In this document: piece after piece, positions 24,783 through 34,138 of the stretch | Layout of the letters: each line of letters starts with the position of its first letter | Numbering within the stretch: position 1 is the stretch's first letter | Source of the DNA: Prevotella sp. | GTDB lineage: Bacteria > Bacteroidota > Bacteroidia > Bacteroidales > Bacteroidaceae | Reading direction: 5' to 3' | DNA length: 64,000 nt | NCBI GenBank assembly: GCA_017417465.1 | Contig: JAFPZD010000095.1 | Location: 30,032-94,031 of the forward strand | Notes under the pieces: model-generated | Seen by the model: the letters and a program-made list of their open reading frames with translations, nothing else | What the model was told of the DNA's origin: nothing | The model's database searches: none | Program-made: the position numbers and the translations under genes

Positions 24783-24814
24783 CAAAAGTAACTATTATTT
24801 AGTTGCAAACCAAA
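24783..24814 (-). promoter_or_regulatory. Promoter of hicAB
   Basis: Minus strand: TTTG at 24811-24814, 20 bp, TACTTTTG at 24783-24790. The predicted leader is about 15 nt. Confidence 0.72.
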
Positions 24815-24820
24815 TTATTC

Positions 24821-27040
24821 TTATTCTTTTTCTGCTTTTTCAATCATTTTTAGCGTTTGATAAGGTGGGGCACTAACAATGGTGAGCGTTTTTCCTTGTG
24901 CCAGGTCGTCGTGGCGGACGAACCAGCCTTTGAGGGGTTTGTTGCCGATGAGGATTTGCTTGATTTTGGTGCCGCTGCCCTGACGGATGATGGTGAAGGT
25001 GTTGCCCGTGGTGGCGAGGGTGAAGTCGATGCGGTCGAAGAGGGGTACGGTGACGATGTACTCGGGGTCGGCTGGCGAGTAGGTGTAGATGCCGATGGCG
25101 TTGAGGACGTACCATGACGACATCTCGCCCGCATCGTCCATGCCGGCGTAGGCCAGATGCTCCTCGCCCATGCCGTAGTAGTCGTTGAGCAGGGTGTTGA
25201 GCACCTGTTGGGACTTCTCCTGGCGGTCGATGAAGTAGTAGGCGAAAGGGAGGCTGTGGCCGGGCTGGTTGCCGTGGCAGTAGAGGCCGAGGTAGCCCGT
25301 CAGGTTCCATGCCTCGTAGCCGCCGTTGGGTTGGGTGAAGAGTGAGTCGAGCTTGTGCTCCACGGCTTCGTTCGAGGGGTAGAGGCTGACGGCTCCGTAG
25401 GGGTCGTGGGGTGCGAAGAGCATGGAGTTCCACGCGTCGGCCTCGCGGTACATGTAGCGGTAGTAGGGGTAGTCGGTGCGGAAGTCCTTGATCCACGAGC
25501 CGTCGGCCAGTCGTCCGCGCCAGAAGCCTGTCGTGGGGTCGAAGAGGTTGCGGTAGTTCTGGGCGTGCTGTAGCAGCAGCTTCTCGTTCTTCTTGTCCTT
25601 CAGCTCGCGTGCCACGAGCGCTGTGGCGTAGTCGTCGTAGGCATACTCGACGGTCTTGGTGACCGATGCCTTTGTGCCATCCTCGTTCCATGTGGGCACG
25701 TCGAAGGTGTCCTTCTCGGCTATCCAGCCCTGGCGTAGGTACTCGTCGAGGAACTCACGTCCGCCGCGTCCTGGCACGGTGGCGTTCTTCAGCATCAGCT
25801 TGTAGGCGCGCTGCAGGTCGAAGTTGCGGATGCCGCGCAGCCATGAGCCTGCCACGAAGGCTGCGGCGTGGTCGCCGTGGAAGAACGAGGGCATGTAGCC
25901 GCCCTGCTTCTCACCGCGGTCGATGCACGACTTGATGATGTCGGCGGCCACGTCGGGCGTGATCATTCCCAGGAGGATGAGCTTGTTGCGGTAGGTGTCC
26001 CAGAACGATGGGTTGTTGTAGAAGCGGAAGTCGGCCTTGGTCACTTGTCCGCGGTCGTCGCGGTACTCGCCGTTGACGTCGCTGCGCAGGTTGGGGAAGA
26101 GGAAGGCCTTGTAGAGCGTGGAGTAGAGCATGGCCTGCTGCTCGGTGGTGCCACCGCTGACGCGGATGTGGCTTAACAGCTGTTCCCATGTCTGGTCGGC
26201 GTCGGCCCTGACCTGTTCGAAGTGCTTGTTGTCGTTGAGGAGCTCGGCCTCGAGGTTCTGCCTGGCATTCTCGATGCTGACGAATGAGAAGCCGATGCGC
26301 ACTTCAAGTGGCTGGGCATCACGGCTGTTGCGGAACGACACGATGCCCACGGCCTCGCGGAACTCGCGCCGTGTGTCGACGCGCTCGATGTCGTAGTTGG
26401 TGACGGCATAGAAGTAGGCGCGGCCCTCGCCGTCCTGAAAGCCCTCGAAGGCGCGCTGTCCGGCCTGTCGCACCTCGTAGCGGCGCGGTCGTGCGTTGGA
26501 GTGGCTGATGTCGACCAGCAGCTTCTTGTCGTCGCCGGCACGGAAGGTGTAGCGATGGTAGGCACAGCGCAGGGTGGTGGTCAGCTCGGCATTGACGTTG
26601 TAGCGCTCCAGGTAGACCTGGTAGTAGCCCGGATGGGCCGACTCACGCTGGTGGCTGAACCACGAACAGTAGTTGTCGGGGCGCCACTTGCCCTCGGTGG
26701 TCACAGGCAGCAGGGGCACGTGCAACAGGTTCCAGTGGCCCTTGCAGGTGTGGGCGAAGCCATAGATCTGGTGGTCCTCATACTGGTAGCCGGAGCCCGT
26801 GTGATACTTCGTGACGGGCGTACACTGCACCATGGCGTTGGGCAGGGCGGCACCGGGGAACGCCTCGGCGCCCCATGCGCGCTTCTCCTCCGTGCGGGTG
26901 TAGCCCAGGTCCTGCGGCGTCCACAGGGTGGTGGTGCCCACGAAGGGGTTCACTTTGTCGGTCACTTCGCCTGCCGTGGCTGACAGGGCGGCGCATAGCA
27001 GTAGAGCCGTGATGAGGAATGCTTTGCTTCTTAGTTTCAT
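24821..27040 (-). CDS. GH92 family alpha-mannosidase, secreted
   Basis: 739 residues from the ATG at 27040; the open frame extends to 27328, but the signal peptide (KAFLITALLLCAALSATAG) begins here. VNPFVGTTTLWTP near the N-terminus, WFSHQRESAHPGYYQV, MPSFFHGDHAAAFVAGSW, GREFLDEYLRQGW and MDDAGEMSSWYVLNAIG are recurrent GH92 segments. GH92 enzymes are calcium-dependent exo-alpha-mannosidases acting on N-glycans or yeast mannan. Neither SusC/SusD nor other mannan genes adjoin it, so the linkage specificity is open. It is transcribed alone from 27117. Confidence 0.92.
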   Translation of the reverse strand: MKLRSKAFLITALLLCAALSATAGEVTDKVNPFVGTTTLWTPQDLGYTRTEEKRAWGAEAFPGAALPNAMVQCTPVTKYHTGSGYQYEDHQIYGFAHTCKGHWNLLHVPLLPVTTEGKWRPDNYCSWFSHQRESAHPGYYQVYLERYNVNAELTTTLRCAYHRYTFRAGDDKKLLVDISHSNARPRRYEVRQAGQRAFEGFQDGEGRAYFYAVTNYDIERVDTRREFREAVGIVSFRNSRDAQPLEVRIGFSFVSIENARQNLEAELLNDNKHFEQVRADADQTWEQLLSHIRVSGGTTEQQAMLYSTLYKAFLFPNLRSDVNGEYRDDRGQVTKADFRFYNNPSFWDTYRNKLILLGMITPDVAADIIKSCIDRGEKQGGYMPSFFHGDHAAAFVAGSWLRGIRNFDLQRAYKLMLKNATVPGRGGREFLDEYLRQGWIAEKDTFDVPTWNEDGTKASVTKTVEYAYDDYATALVARELKDKKNEKLLLQHAQNYRNLFDPTTGFWRGRLADGSWIKDFRTDYPYYRYMYREADAWNSMLFAPHDPYGAVSLYPSNEAVEHKLDSLFTQPNGGYEAWNLTGYLGLYCHGNQPGHSLPFAYYFIDRQEKSQQVLNTLLNDYYGMGEEHLAYAGMDDAGEMSSWYVLNAIGIYTYSPADPEYIVTVPLFDRIDFTLATTGNTFTIIRQGSGTKIKQILIGNKPLKGWFVRHDDLAQGKTLTIVSAPPYQTLKMIEKAEKE

Positions 27041-27116
27041 GCTTTTTTGTGTTGTGATGCGTAAGGATGTTCCATATTGACCCTTTAGACGAGGGCTTCG
27101 TTTTGCAATTCGGCGA

Positions 27117-27124
27117 CAAAGGTA
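27117..27124 (-). promoter_or_regulatory. Promoter of the GH92 gene
   Basis: Minus strand TACCTTTG at 27117-27124; no good -33 TTTG is seen. The leader is about 70 nt. The 292-bp gap to rplU also holds the divergent rplU promoter. Confidence 0.55.
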
Positions 27125-27231
27125 CGAAAAAAATGGGAAAGAGAAGCCATGGACGGGCAGGATGCTGTTAAACTTTATTAAATGATGGTGGGAAAGTAGG
27201 ACGTGAGGCCTCCTATGTGATAAAAAAGTTG

Positions 27232-27240
27232 TACCTTTGC
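27232..27240 (+). promoter_or_regulatory. Promoter of rplU-rpmA
   Basis: TACCTTTGC at 27232-27240, with transcription starting near 27247. This places the gene start at ATG 27333 rather than at the earlier codons of the open frame, and leaves a leader of about 85 nt that could bind a ribosomal protein; no clear structure was seen. Confidence 0.7.
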
Positions 27241-27332
27241 AGCCCGAAATGAGTCCGTGGAGGCTTGGTGAAGTGTGCGCGACCGCGTACCGCCTTACGG
27301 AAAAACCCCTAAAATACAAGTTAAACAAAGCA

Positions 27333-27650
27333 ATGTACGCAATTGTAGAAATCCAGGGTCAGCAGTTCAAGGTCGAGGAGGGCAAGAAGCTCTTCGTTCA
27401 CCACATCAAGGATGTGGAGGCCGGTAAGACTGTTGAGTTTGACAAGGTGCTGCTGGTTGATGCCGACGGCGCTGTCAAGGTAGGCGCACCCACCGTAGAC
27501 GGTGCAAAAGTTGTAGTTGAAGTAGTGAACCCGCTGGTTAAGGGCGACAAGGTGATTGTCTTCAAGATGAAGCGTCGCAAGGACTCCCGCAAGCGCAACG
27601 GCCATCGTGAGCAGTTCACTCAGGTAGAAGTTAAACAAGTAATCGCTTAA
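27333..27650 (+). CDS. rplU: 50S ribosomal protein L21
   Basis: 105 residues from ATG 27333 ([19 protein letters not shown]). It matches L21 throughout, including the basic [17 protein letters not shown] segment that contacts 23S rRNA. Normal length. It forms the usual pair with rpmA, 14 bp downstream. Confidence 0.98.
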   Translation: MYAIVEIQGQQFKVEEGKKLFVHHIKDVEAGKTVEFDKVLLVDADGAVKVGAPTVDGAKVVVEVVNPLVKGDKVIVFKMKRRKDSRKRNGHREQFTQVEVKQVIA

Positions 27651-27664
27651 GGAGGAACAGAATT

Positions 27665-27928
27665 ATGGCACATAAAAAAGGTGTAGGTAGTTCTAAGAAC
27701 GGTCGCGAGAGCGCTGCTCAGCGACTTGGCGTTAAGATCTGGGGCGGCCAGAAAGTTACTGCGGGCAACATCATCGTCCGTCAGCGTGGCACCCATCACA
27801 ATCCCGGCAACGGTGTGGCTATCGGTAAGGACGACACGCTCTATGCACTGATCGACGGCACGGTGAACTTCCACCGCGGCTATCGCAACAAGAGCGTCGT
27901 CTCGGTCATTCCTAACCCTGAGGCATAA
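27665..27928 (+). CDS. rpmA: 50S ribosomal protein L27
   Basis: 87 residues, [16 protein letters not shown], then [21 protein letters not shown]. It matches L27 over its whole length; its N-terminus reaches the peptidyl-transferase centre. It lacks the N-terminal cleaved extension found in some Firmicutes. Cotranscribed with rplU. Confidence 0.98.
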   Translation: MAHKKGVGSSKNGRESAAQRLGVKIWGGQKVTAGNIIVRQRGTHHNPGNGVAIGKDDTLYALIDGTVNFHRGYRNKSVVSVIPNPEA

Positions 27929-27978
27929 AGGATCGCCAAGAGACATTAACAAACACTTATTCCAAACAAACAACAGCT

Positions 27979-28006
27979 CCCCCGGTGACCAGACGGTCGC
28001 CGGGGG
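27979..28006 (+). terminator. Strong hairpin after rpmA
   Basis: CCCCCGGTGACC pairs with GGTCGCCGGGGG around AGAC, a 12-bp stem with one G-T pair. There is no T-run, so it may act as an RNA end stabiliser or a Bacteroidota-type terminator. Confidence 0.75.
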
Positions 28007-28018
28007 TGTCTGCGTATA

Positions 28019-28112
28019 GGCCCCTCCCGGCCTCCCCGAAGGGGGAGGAGATGCCTCACGGAGTCCCCGAAGGGTTAGATCTCCTCCCCTTTCGGGGAGG
28101 TCGGGAGGGGCC
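28019..28112. repeat. 33-bp inverted repeat, GGCCCCTCCCGGCCTCCCCG type
   Basis: Arms at 28019-28051 and 28080-28112 match at 31 of 33 positions. Each arm itself contains a small palindrome (CTCCCCGAAGGGGGAG). It belongs to the same GC-rich palindromic family as at 14446 and 59055. From here to 28205 only AT-rich sequence and the next promoter are seen. Confidence 0.85.
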
Positions 28113-28210
28113 ACCACATATTTATATTAGTATTGCACGTGCGCGCGTAAATACTCGTTAATAAATAATAAAAGGTGGGGCGTGATGACTTAAATTCCGT
28201 AAAAAAGGCG

Positions 28211-28219
28211 TAACTTTGC
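28211..28219 (+). promoter_or_regulatory. Promoter of the polysaccharide-utilisation locus
   Basis: TAACTTTGC at 28211-28219, with a weak -33 element. It lies 36 bp before the ATG at 28255 and would drive the fasciclin-SusC-SusD series. Confidence 0.6.
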
Positions 28220-28254
28220 ACTGACTATAAGGAACTAATGACTAAAATGTGTAT

Positions 28255-30675
28255 ATGAAAAGACTAACAACGTGCGCGAAAGCAGTGGTATGGCTGTTGC
28301 TTTCCGTGTTGCTGTTGCCGTCGTGCTCCGACATGGACGAGTACTTCGAGACCCCTTCGTGGATACAGGGCTCGATCTACGAAAAGCTTGAGGCACAGGG
28401 CAACTACTCGCTGTTCCTGCGTGGTGCTGAGCGGGCTGGCTATGCGCCCATTCTTAACGGCAAGGCTATTCTTACCGTGATGGCACCCGACGACAACGCG
28501 ATGGCCGATTACCTGCAGAAGACCTACGGCCATGCCGACATCGACCAGCTGTCGGTTGGCGAGGTATCGAAGCTGATTGGCTTCCACATCCTGTACTACA
28601 GTTACGACAGTGACAAGCTCACCAACTTCCGTCCGTCGGAGGGCGATGGCGCGAGCGACGAGGAACGCCTTCAGAAGGCAGGCCTCTACTACAAGTTCCG
28701 CACGCGTTCGCAAGACCCTGTGGTGCTTGAGGCCGATACTGCCTACGTCTATCATTACGACCGTTTCCTGCCGGTGTTCTCCTACATGATGTTCCGCACC
28801 AAGGGCATCGACGCCGCTCGCAACTACAGCTACTTCTTCCCCGAGACGGGGTGGACGGCCGACGGCAGCTTCCAGGTGGGCAATGCCAACGTGCTGGCCC
28901 CTGACGACAAGGCCAACACGGCCAAGAACGGCTACATCTATAGGATCGACCGCGTGCTGCGCCCTATGGAGACCATCTATACGGAGCTGAAGAACTCGGG
29001 CAAGTACCAGAAGTTCCTCTCGTTCTACGACCAATATAAGAGCTACCAGAAGTCGACAGACCTGACGCGTGACTTTGCGACCACGGCCGACCAGAAGGAG
29101 AAGGGACTCTACACCATCAGCTTCGGTCAGCTGCCCGCCATTGCCAACGAGTGGCCTGTGGAAGACTACCGCCAGTTCACGTCGCTGTCGCACCGTGCCT
29201 ATAGCATCTTTGCACCCACCGACCAGGCCATGGACAACTTCTTCCAGGACTACTGGCACGTGGGTGGCTACGAGTCTATCGACGATGTGCCTACGAGTCA
29301 GATGACCACACTGCTGCTGCACAGCATCTTCTCGGAGCCGAGCGCCCAGAAAGACCAGAGCATGATCTTCCCACAGGAGATTGAAGAGGGCAAGATCAAG
29401 GACTCGGAAGGTAACGTCATTCGCTTCAACACCGACGACGTGCCCCAGCAGGACCGCATCATCTGCTCGAACGGCGTGCTCTATGGCTGTGCCGTGCTGA
29501 CGCCTCCCGCCATGTTCAACAGCGTCACCGGCCCTGCCTACCAGTACAAGAAATACAGCACCTTCGGCACCATGCTGTCATCGACGGCCGCCAATGGCTC
29601 CGGTCTCGACAAGACCTTCTCGGCCGAAGGCATCAGCTACATCATGCTCTATCCTGACAACGAGCAACTTGCTGAGAGCGACGCTCAGATCACCGTTGCC
29701 AGCGGCACGCCTGCCACCATCATGACGCAACCCATCACTGCCGACGAGCCCGTCGCCCTGTCGTCGGGCGTGGTCACCAGCTATGTCAATGCCCATGCCG
29801 TGATGGCCATCGACGGCAACACGGTGCTGCCTACGGGCAACACGCAGCCCGCCGTCTTCGCCACGATGCAGACGTCGCCGATGAAAGTCTATTGGTATGT
29901 CAAGAACGGTAAGATTACCAACAGCATACAGTACAACCGGACGCTGCGCTATGCCGCCAACCCGTGGACCGATGACGACATCTGGGCCACTTTCGAGCCG
30001 CTGGACTACCGTGGCGACATCAACGGATGGACCAATGGCCACGCCTACAGTTACGACCACCTGCTGCTGCGCGGCAACTACGAGTCGAACGAGAGCTTCT
30101 ATGCCCTGCTCGGCGACCAGAACCGCGATACGCAGACCGAGTTCTACGGCTGGTATGCGCTGCTGCAGGCTGGTGGCTTCCTGTCGGCCGGCAAGGTGTC
30201 GTTCATGAACGAGAACTGCATGATGTTCGTGCCCACCACGAATGCGCTGACACGTGCCCTCAATGCGGGTCGCATCCCCGGCGTTGAGCTCACGGCAGGT
30301 GGCGAAGGCGACCCCCTGTCGCACCTGAACGTCACCGACAAGCAGGCCCTGCAGAACTACCTCGTGCGCTACTTCGTGCCCCTGTCGACGGCTGTCATCA
30401 CCAACTATCCCTACCTGGGATGGGGTGAGACCACCACGCAGCTGGAGTTCGGCGGGCTGCAGACGATCCAAGTGATGGACGACAGCGGCGATTCGCCCGT
30501 CGTTGGCAAGAGCTACGTGCTCAACGTCTTCGACAATGGCTCGGCGCTGAGCGTGCAGACACGCGACCTGCAGACCGGCGAGCAGAGCCCGCAGGTGAAC
30601 GTCATCGGCGACTACGACTACTTGCCGTTTATCTTCAACGACGGCGTGGTGTACTTCCTGGAAGAGGCGCTTTAA
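28255..30675 (+). CDS. Fasciclin (FAS1) repeat lipoprotein 1
   Basis: 806 residues from ATG 28255. A lipoprotein signal (VVWLLLSVLLLPSC) is followed by FAS1-type domains. The pattern of N-terminal SLFLRGAERAGYAPIL, ILTVMAPDDNAMADYL and a later YSIFAPTDQAMDNFF is typical, and a further copy is likely near the C-terminus (MMFVPTTNALTRAL). In Bacteroidota such proteins accompany SusC/SusD pairs as surface glycan-binding or adhesion partners; that role is inferred. It is the first gene of the locus. A GTG at 28249 is a less likely start. Its stop overlaps a purine-rich GTGAAAAGTGAAG array. Confidence 0.82.
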   Translation: MKRLTTCAKAVVWLLLSVLLLPSCSDMDEYFETPSWIQGSIYEKLEAQGNYSLFLRGAERAGYAPILNGKAILTVMAPDDNAMADYLQKTYGHADIDQLSVGEVSKLIGFHILYYSYDSDKLTNFRPSEGDGASDEERLQKAGLYYKFRTRSQDPVVLEADTAYVYHYDRFLPVFSYMMFRTKGIDAARNYSYFFPETGWTADGSFQVGNANVLAPDDKANTAKNGYIYRIDRVLRPMETIYTELKNSGKYQKFLSFYDQYKSYQKSTDLTRDFATTADQKEKGLYTISFGQLPAIANEWPVEDYRQFTSLSHRAYSIFAPTDQAMDNFFQDYWHVGGYESIDDVPTSQMTTLLLHSIFSEPSAQKDQSMIFPQEIEEGKIKDSEGNVIRFNTDDVPQQDRIICSNGVLYGCAVLTPPAMFNSVTGPAYQYKKYSTFGTMLSSTAANGSGLDKTFSAEGISYIMLYPDNEQLAESDAQITVASGTPATIMTQPITADEPVALSSGVVTSYVNAHAVMAIDGNTVLPTGNTQPAVFATMQTSPMKVYWYVKNGKITNSIQYNRTLRYAANPWTDDDIWATFEPLDYRGDINGWTNGHAYSYDHLLLRGNYESNESFYALLGDQNRDTQTEFYGWYALLQAGGFLSAGKVSFMNENCMMFVPTTNALTRALNAGRIPGVELTAGGEGDPLSHLNVTDKQALQNYLVRYFVPLSTAVITNYPYLGWGETTTQLEFGGLQTIQVMDDSGDSPVVGKSYVLNVFDNGSALSVQTRDLQTGEQSPQVNVIGDYDYLPFIFNDGVVYFLEEAL

Positions 30676-30711
30676 AGTGAAGCGTGAAAAGTGAAGAGTG
30701 AAAAGTGAAGA
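30673..30711 (+). repeat. GTGAA(A/G)AGTGAAG array at a stop codon
   Basis: From the stop codon of the fasciclin gene, units of GTGAAGC, GTGAAAA, GTGAAGA run up to the ATG of the SusC gene and fill the whole 36-bp gap. Purine-rich, like the other arrays that follow stop codons here. Confidence 0.75.
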
Positions 30712-33700
30712 ATGAAAACTAAAAGTATGAAACACAAGATATTACTGACACTACTGTTCTGCCTTTGTGCCATCGGCATGCAGGCTCAGGACGTCGTGAC
30801 AGGTAACGTCACTGAGATGTTCGGCAACTCGAAGGAGGCGTGCATCGGCGTGAACGTCACGTTCCAGAACAGTCAGAACCGTATCGTCACTGGTACGGTC
30901 ACCGACTTCAACGGTAACTACTCGCTGAAAGTGCCTGCCGAGAAGGGCCTGACGCTCGTCTTCTCGTACATCGGCATGAAGACGCAGCGCTTCAAGTACA
31001 CTGGCCAGAAGACGCTCGACGTCACCATGGAGAGCGACGCCCACCAGATTAAAGAGGTGGAGGTGAAAGGCACGCGTGGCGGCACCCGCAACGACATGGG
31101 ACTGACGCAGCGCCAGCAGTCGTTCGCCACACAGAAGATCGACATGGGCGAAATCATGGCTGTCTCGCCCGTCACCAGCATCGAGGAGGCCCTGCAGGGT
31201 CAGCTCGGTGGTGTGGATATCCTGGCCGCCGGCGACCCCGGTGCCAAGAGCACCATCCGCATCCGTGGTACGGCGACGCTGAACTCGAGTGCCGACCCGC
31301 TTATCGTTATCAACGGTGTACCCTATAACACCTCGATTGACGACAGCTTCGACTTCAATACCGCCTCGCAGGAAGACTTTGCACAGATGCTCTCGCTGAA
31401 CCCCAACGACATCGAGAACATCGAGGTGCTGAAGGATGCTGCCTCGACTGCTGTCTACGGTACCGCAGGTGCTAACGGCGTGCTGCTCATCACGACGAAG
31501 AAAGGTGCCATGGGCAAGACCAACTTTACGTTCTCGACGAAGAACTCCGTGAAGTTCGAGCCCAAGTCGATGCCCATGCTCGGTGGCAACGAGTACGTGG
31601 CCTACATGCAGGACGCCCTCTGGAACACCGCCAACGCCCAGGGACTGAACGGCAACGGACTGCTGGAGGACCTGTTCGACCGCTATGAGATTGGCTATAA
31701 CCAGTCGTGGCGCTACTTCGACGAGTACAATCAGGACGTCGACTGGCTGTCGTACCTCACGAAGAATGCCTTCACCACCGACAACTCGTTCTCGATGTCG
31801 GGTGGTGGCGAGCGTGCCACCTACCGCTATTCGCTGAGCTACCTTAACGAGGGTGGTACCACAAAGGGCACGGGGCTGGACCGTCTGACCACCTCGCTCG
31901 ATATCGGTTACAAGTTCTCGGAGAAGCTGCGCGTCAATGCCGAGTACACCTATTCCGATACCAAGAAGGACAACCCCTGGACGGACAATGCCCGCGCCGA
32001 GGCCCTGCGTAAGATGCCCAACAAGAGCCCCTACTACATCGACGACGCCACGGGTCAGATGACCGACATTTACTTCACCCGCCAGAACGCCGAGGAGTTC
32101 CAGGGTGCCTTCTCGAGCAACAGCAACTTGGGCGGCGGCAGCTCGAAGAACTTCCACCCCATCATCATGGTGGAGGACAGCTATCGCAAGCTCGTCACCA
32201 AGGAGCAGAAGATGACCGTCCGCGCCAACTACTACGCCACGCCTTGGCTGCGCTACACCGGCTACGTCTCGATGAAGTACAACACACAGAAGACGGAGTC
32301 GTTCCTGCCGCAGTCGGCCACGGGCGTCACCACTAACTCGCAGTTTGCCAACCTCGCCGGCGACAGCTACTCGAACAACTTCTCGCTGCAGACGGAGAAC
32401 AAACTGATGTTCAACAAGGACTGGAAGGACAAGCTCCACCAGCTCGTCATCACCGCCCTCTGGCGAACGGCGCAGAGCCGCTCGTCGACCAATGCTGCCA
32501 TGCGCTACAACGTGGCGTCGGCAGCCATTGCCGACCCGGGCTCTGGTGGTGGTGTGCTCATCAAGCAAGGCTCTGGCGAGAGCGAGGTGACCACCCTTTC
32601 GGGCATTGGCTCCGTGGTCTACACCTTGTTGGATCGCTATACCGTCAACGGCACCCTGAACTACGAAGGTAAGTCGTCGCTCGGTAAGGACAACCGCTGG
32701 GGTCTGTTCCCAAGCGTGGGTGTCAGCTGGCAGCTGGCCGACGAGAAGTTCATGTCGTGGAGCGACGAGTGGCTCACGGAGTGGAAGCTGCGTGCCAGCC
32801 TTGGTACCAGTGGTAATGCCCCTGGCGGCACGTCGCCCTACGTGGGCACCTACTCGGCCATCGGTAGCTATATGGATGCCAGCGCCATCTCGTCGAGCAC
32901 CATGCAGCTGAACAAGCTGAAGTGGGAGACGTCGACAGAGTTTGACCTTGGTACGGACCTGACACTCTTCGACGGACGCCTCACCGCCTCGTTCGACTGG
33001 TACCGCAAGAAGACGCGCGACCTGCTGCAGCGGAATGTTACCGTGCCCGAATACATGGGTTACCCCTCGGCCACCATCAGCTACTGGAACTCAGGTAAGC
33101 TGAAGAACGAGGGTTGGGAGTTCCGCATCGACTACGAGGTGTTCAAACTGAAGGACTGGCAGTTGAAGGTAAACTGGAACATCAACCGCAACATCAACAC
33201 CATCGTCGAGCTGCCTGAGAACATGAGCTCAGACGACCCGCAGGTGGCCAACGGCGTCTACAACACGAAGATTCTCAGCGGCACCGCCGTCGGCTCTTTC
33301 TTCGGCTTCCGCTCGCTCGGCGTCTATCATAACCAGGAGGACACCTACGCCCGCGACAAGGAGGGCAACGTGATGTACGACATGCAGGGACAGCCCATCA
33401 TCATGTACAACGGCCAGTATCGTTGCTATCCTGGCGATGCCAAGTATGAGGATATCAATTTCGACGGCCGTATCGACAAAAACGACATTGTCTACATCGG
33501 CAACTATAACCCCGTGGTCAGTGGTGGCGGCGGCTTCAACCTGAAGTACAAGAGCTTCGGATTGACTGTCTTCATGCACTACCGACTGGGACAGAAGATT
33601 ATCAACCAGGCACGTATGAACGCCGAGGCCATGTATAACCGCGACAACCAGTCGACGGCCGTGCTGCGCCGCTGGCGTACGGAGGCCGATGTCGACACAG

Positions 33701-34008
33701 ACATCCCACGCGCCCTCTACAACTACGGCCTGAACTACATGGGTAGCGACCGCTTTGTCGAGGATTGCTCATTCCTGCGCCTGAAGACTCTCTCACTGAA
33801 CTACAACTTCCCCAAGACATTCTGCAAGAGTCTTGGCGTGAACACGCTCAGCGTCTTCGTCACTGGCTACGACCTCTTCACCATTACCGAATACACGGGT
33901 CAGGACCCAGAGGTGACGCTGCCAACGAAGGTCACCGACGTGGCTTACGACAAGTCGCAGACACCGCGCTCGAAGCGCGTGTCGATGGGTATTACGGTGA
34001 ACTTCTAA
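30712..34008 (+). CDS. SusC/RagA-type TonB-dependent outer-membrane transporter 1
   Basis: 1098 residues. Signal peptide to about 26 (GMQAQ). A carboxypeptidase-regulatory-like domain (about 30-110) is followed by the plug (LQGQLGGVDILAAGDPGAKS, then IRGTATLNSSADPLIVINGVPY) and a 22-strand-type barrel ending KRVSMGITVNF. It imports oligosaccharides across the outer membrane with TonB energy, with the SusD partner acting as a lid. It is followed by its SusD gene at 34139. The start may be Met6 (ATG 30727), giving a normal signal peptide without the leading MKTKS. Confidence 0.95.
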   Translation: MKTKSMKHKILLTLLFCLCAIGMQAQDVVTGNVTEMFGNSKEACIGVNVTFQNSQNRIVTGTVTDFNGNYSLKVPAEKGLTLVFSYIGMKTQRFKYTGQKTLDVTMESDAHQIKEVEVKGTRGGTRNDMGLTQRQQSFATQKIDMGEIMAVSPVTSIEEALQGQLGGVDILAAGDPGAKSTIRIRGTATLNSSADPLIVINGVPYNTSIDDSFDFNTASQEDFAQMLSLNPNDIENIEVLKDAASTAVYGTAGANGVLLITTKKGAMGKTNFTFSTKNSVKFEPKSMPMLGGNEYVAYMQDALWNTANAQGLNGNGLLEDLFDRYEIGYNQSWRYFDEYNQDVDWLSYLTKNAFTTDNSFSMSGGGERATYRYSLSYLNEGGTTKGTGLDRLTTSLDIGYKFSEKLRVNAEYTYSDTKKDNPWTDNARAEALRKMPNKSPYYIDDATGQMTDIYFTRQNAEEFQGAFSSNSNLGGGSSKNFHPIIMVEDSYRKLVTKEQKMTVRANYYATPWLRYTGYVSMKYNTQKTESFLPQSATGVTTNSQFANLAGDSYSNNFSLQTENKLMFNKDWKDKLHQLVITALWRTAQSRSSTNAAMRYNVASAAIADPGSGGGVLIKQGSGESEVTTLSGIGSVVYTLLDRYTVNGTLNYEGKSSLGKDNRWGLFPSVGVSWQLADEKFMSWSDEWLTEWKLRASLGTSGNAPGGTSPYVGTYSAIGSYMDASAISSSTMQLNKLKWETSTEFDLGTDLTLFDGRLTASFDWYRKKTRDLLQRNVTVPEYMGYPSATISYWNSGKLKNEGWEFRIDYEVFKLKDWQLKVNWNINRNINTIVELPENMSSDDPQVANGVYNTKILSGTAVGSFFGFRSLGVYHNQEDTYARDKEGNVMYDMQGQPIIMYNGQYRCYPGDAKYEDINFDGRIDKNDIVYIGNYNPVVSGGGGFNLKYKSFGLTVFMHYRLGQKIINQARMNAEAMYNRDNQSTAVLRRWRTEADVDTDIPRALYNYGLNYMGSDRFVEDCSFLRLKTLSLNYNFPKTFCKSLGVNTLSVFVTGYDLFTITEYTGQDPEVTLPTKVTDVAYDKSQTPRSKRVSMGITVNF

Positions 34009-34077
34009 GCCCCCTGCCCCTTCACAAGGGAGGGGAAATAGCCAAAAAGCCCACCCAAGCCCTCCCAAAGGGAGGGA
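34009..34077. repeat. GC-rich palindromic repeat between SusC 1 and SusD 1
   Basis: CCCCCTGCCCCTTCACAAGG into GAGGGGAAATAG, then CCCACCCAAGCCCTCCCAAA into GGGAGGG. Two tandem copies of the CCCCTCC/GGAGGGG family. Related copies at 35786-35820 and 42888-42920 also precede lipoprotein genes of this locus. Confidence 0.75.
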
Positions 34078-34138
34078 TGTGAGATAGTTTAAGCTTTGAT
34101 TTGCAACAGAATAAAGTCGAAACGAAATAACAGTAGAT

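Noticed and set aside
24821-27328. Longer start for the GH92 protein
   Set aside because: The extra 96 residues cross the promoter at 27117 and precede a perfect signal peptide, so the ATG at 27040 is used.
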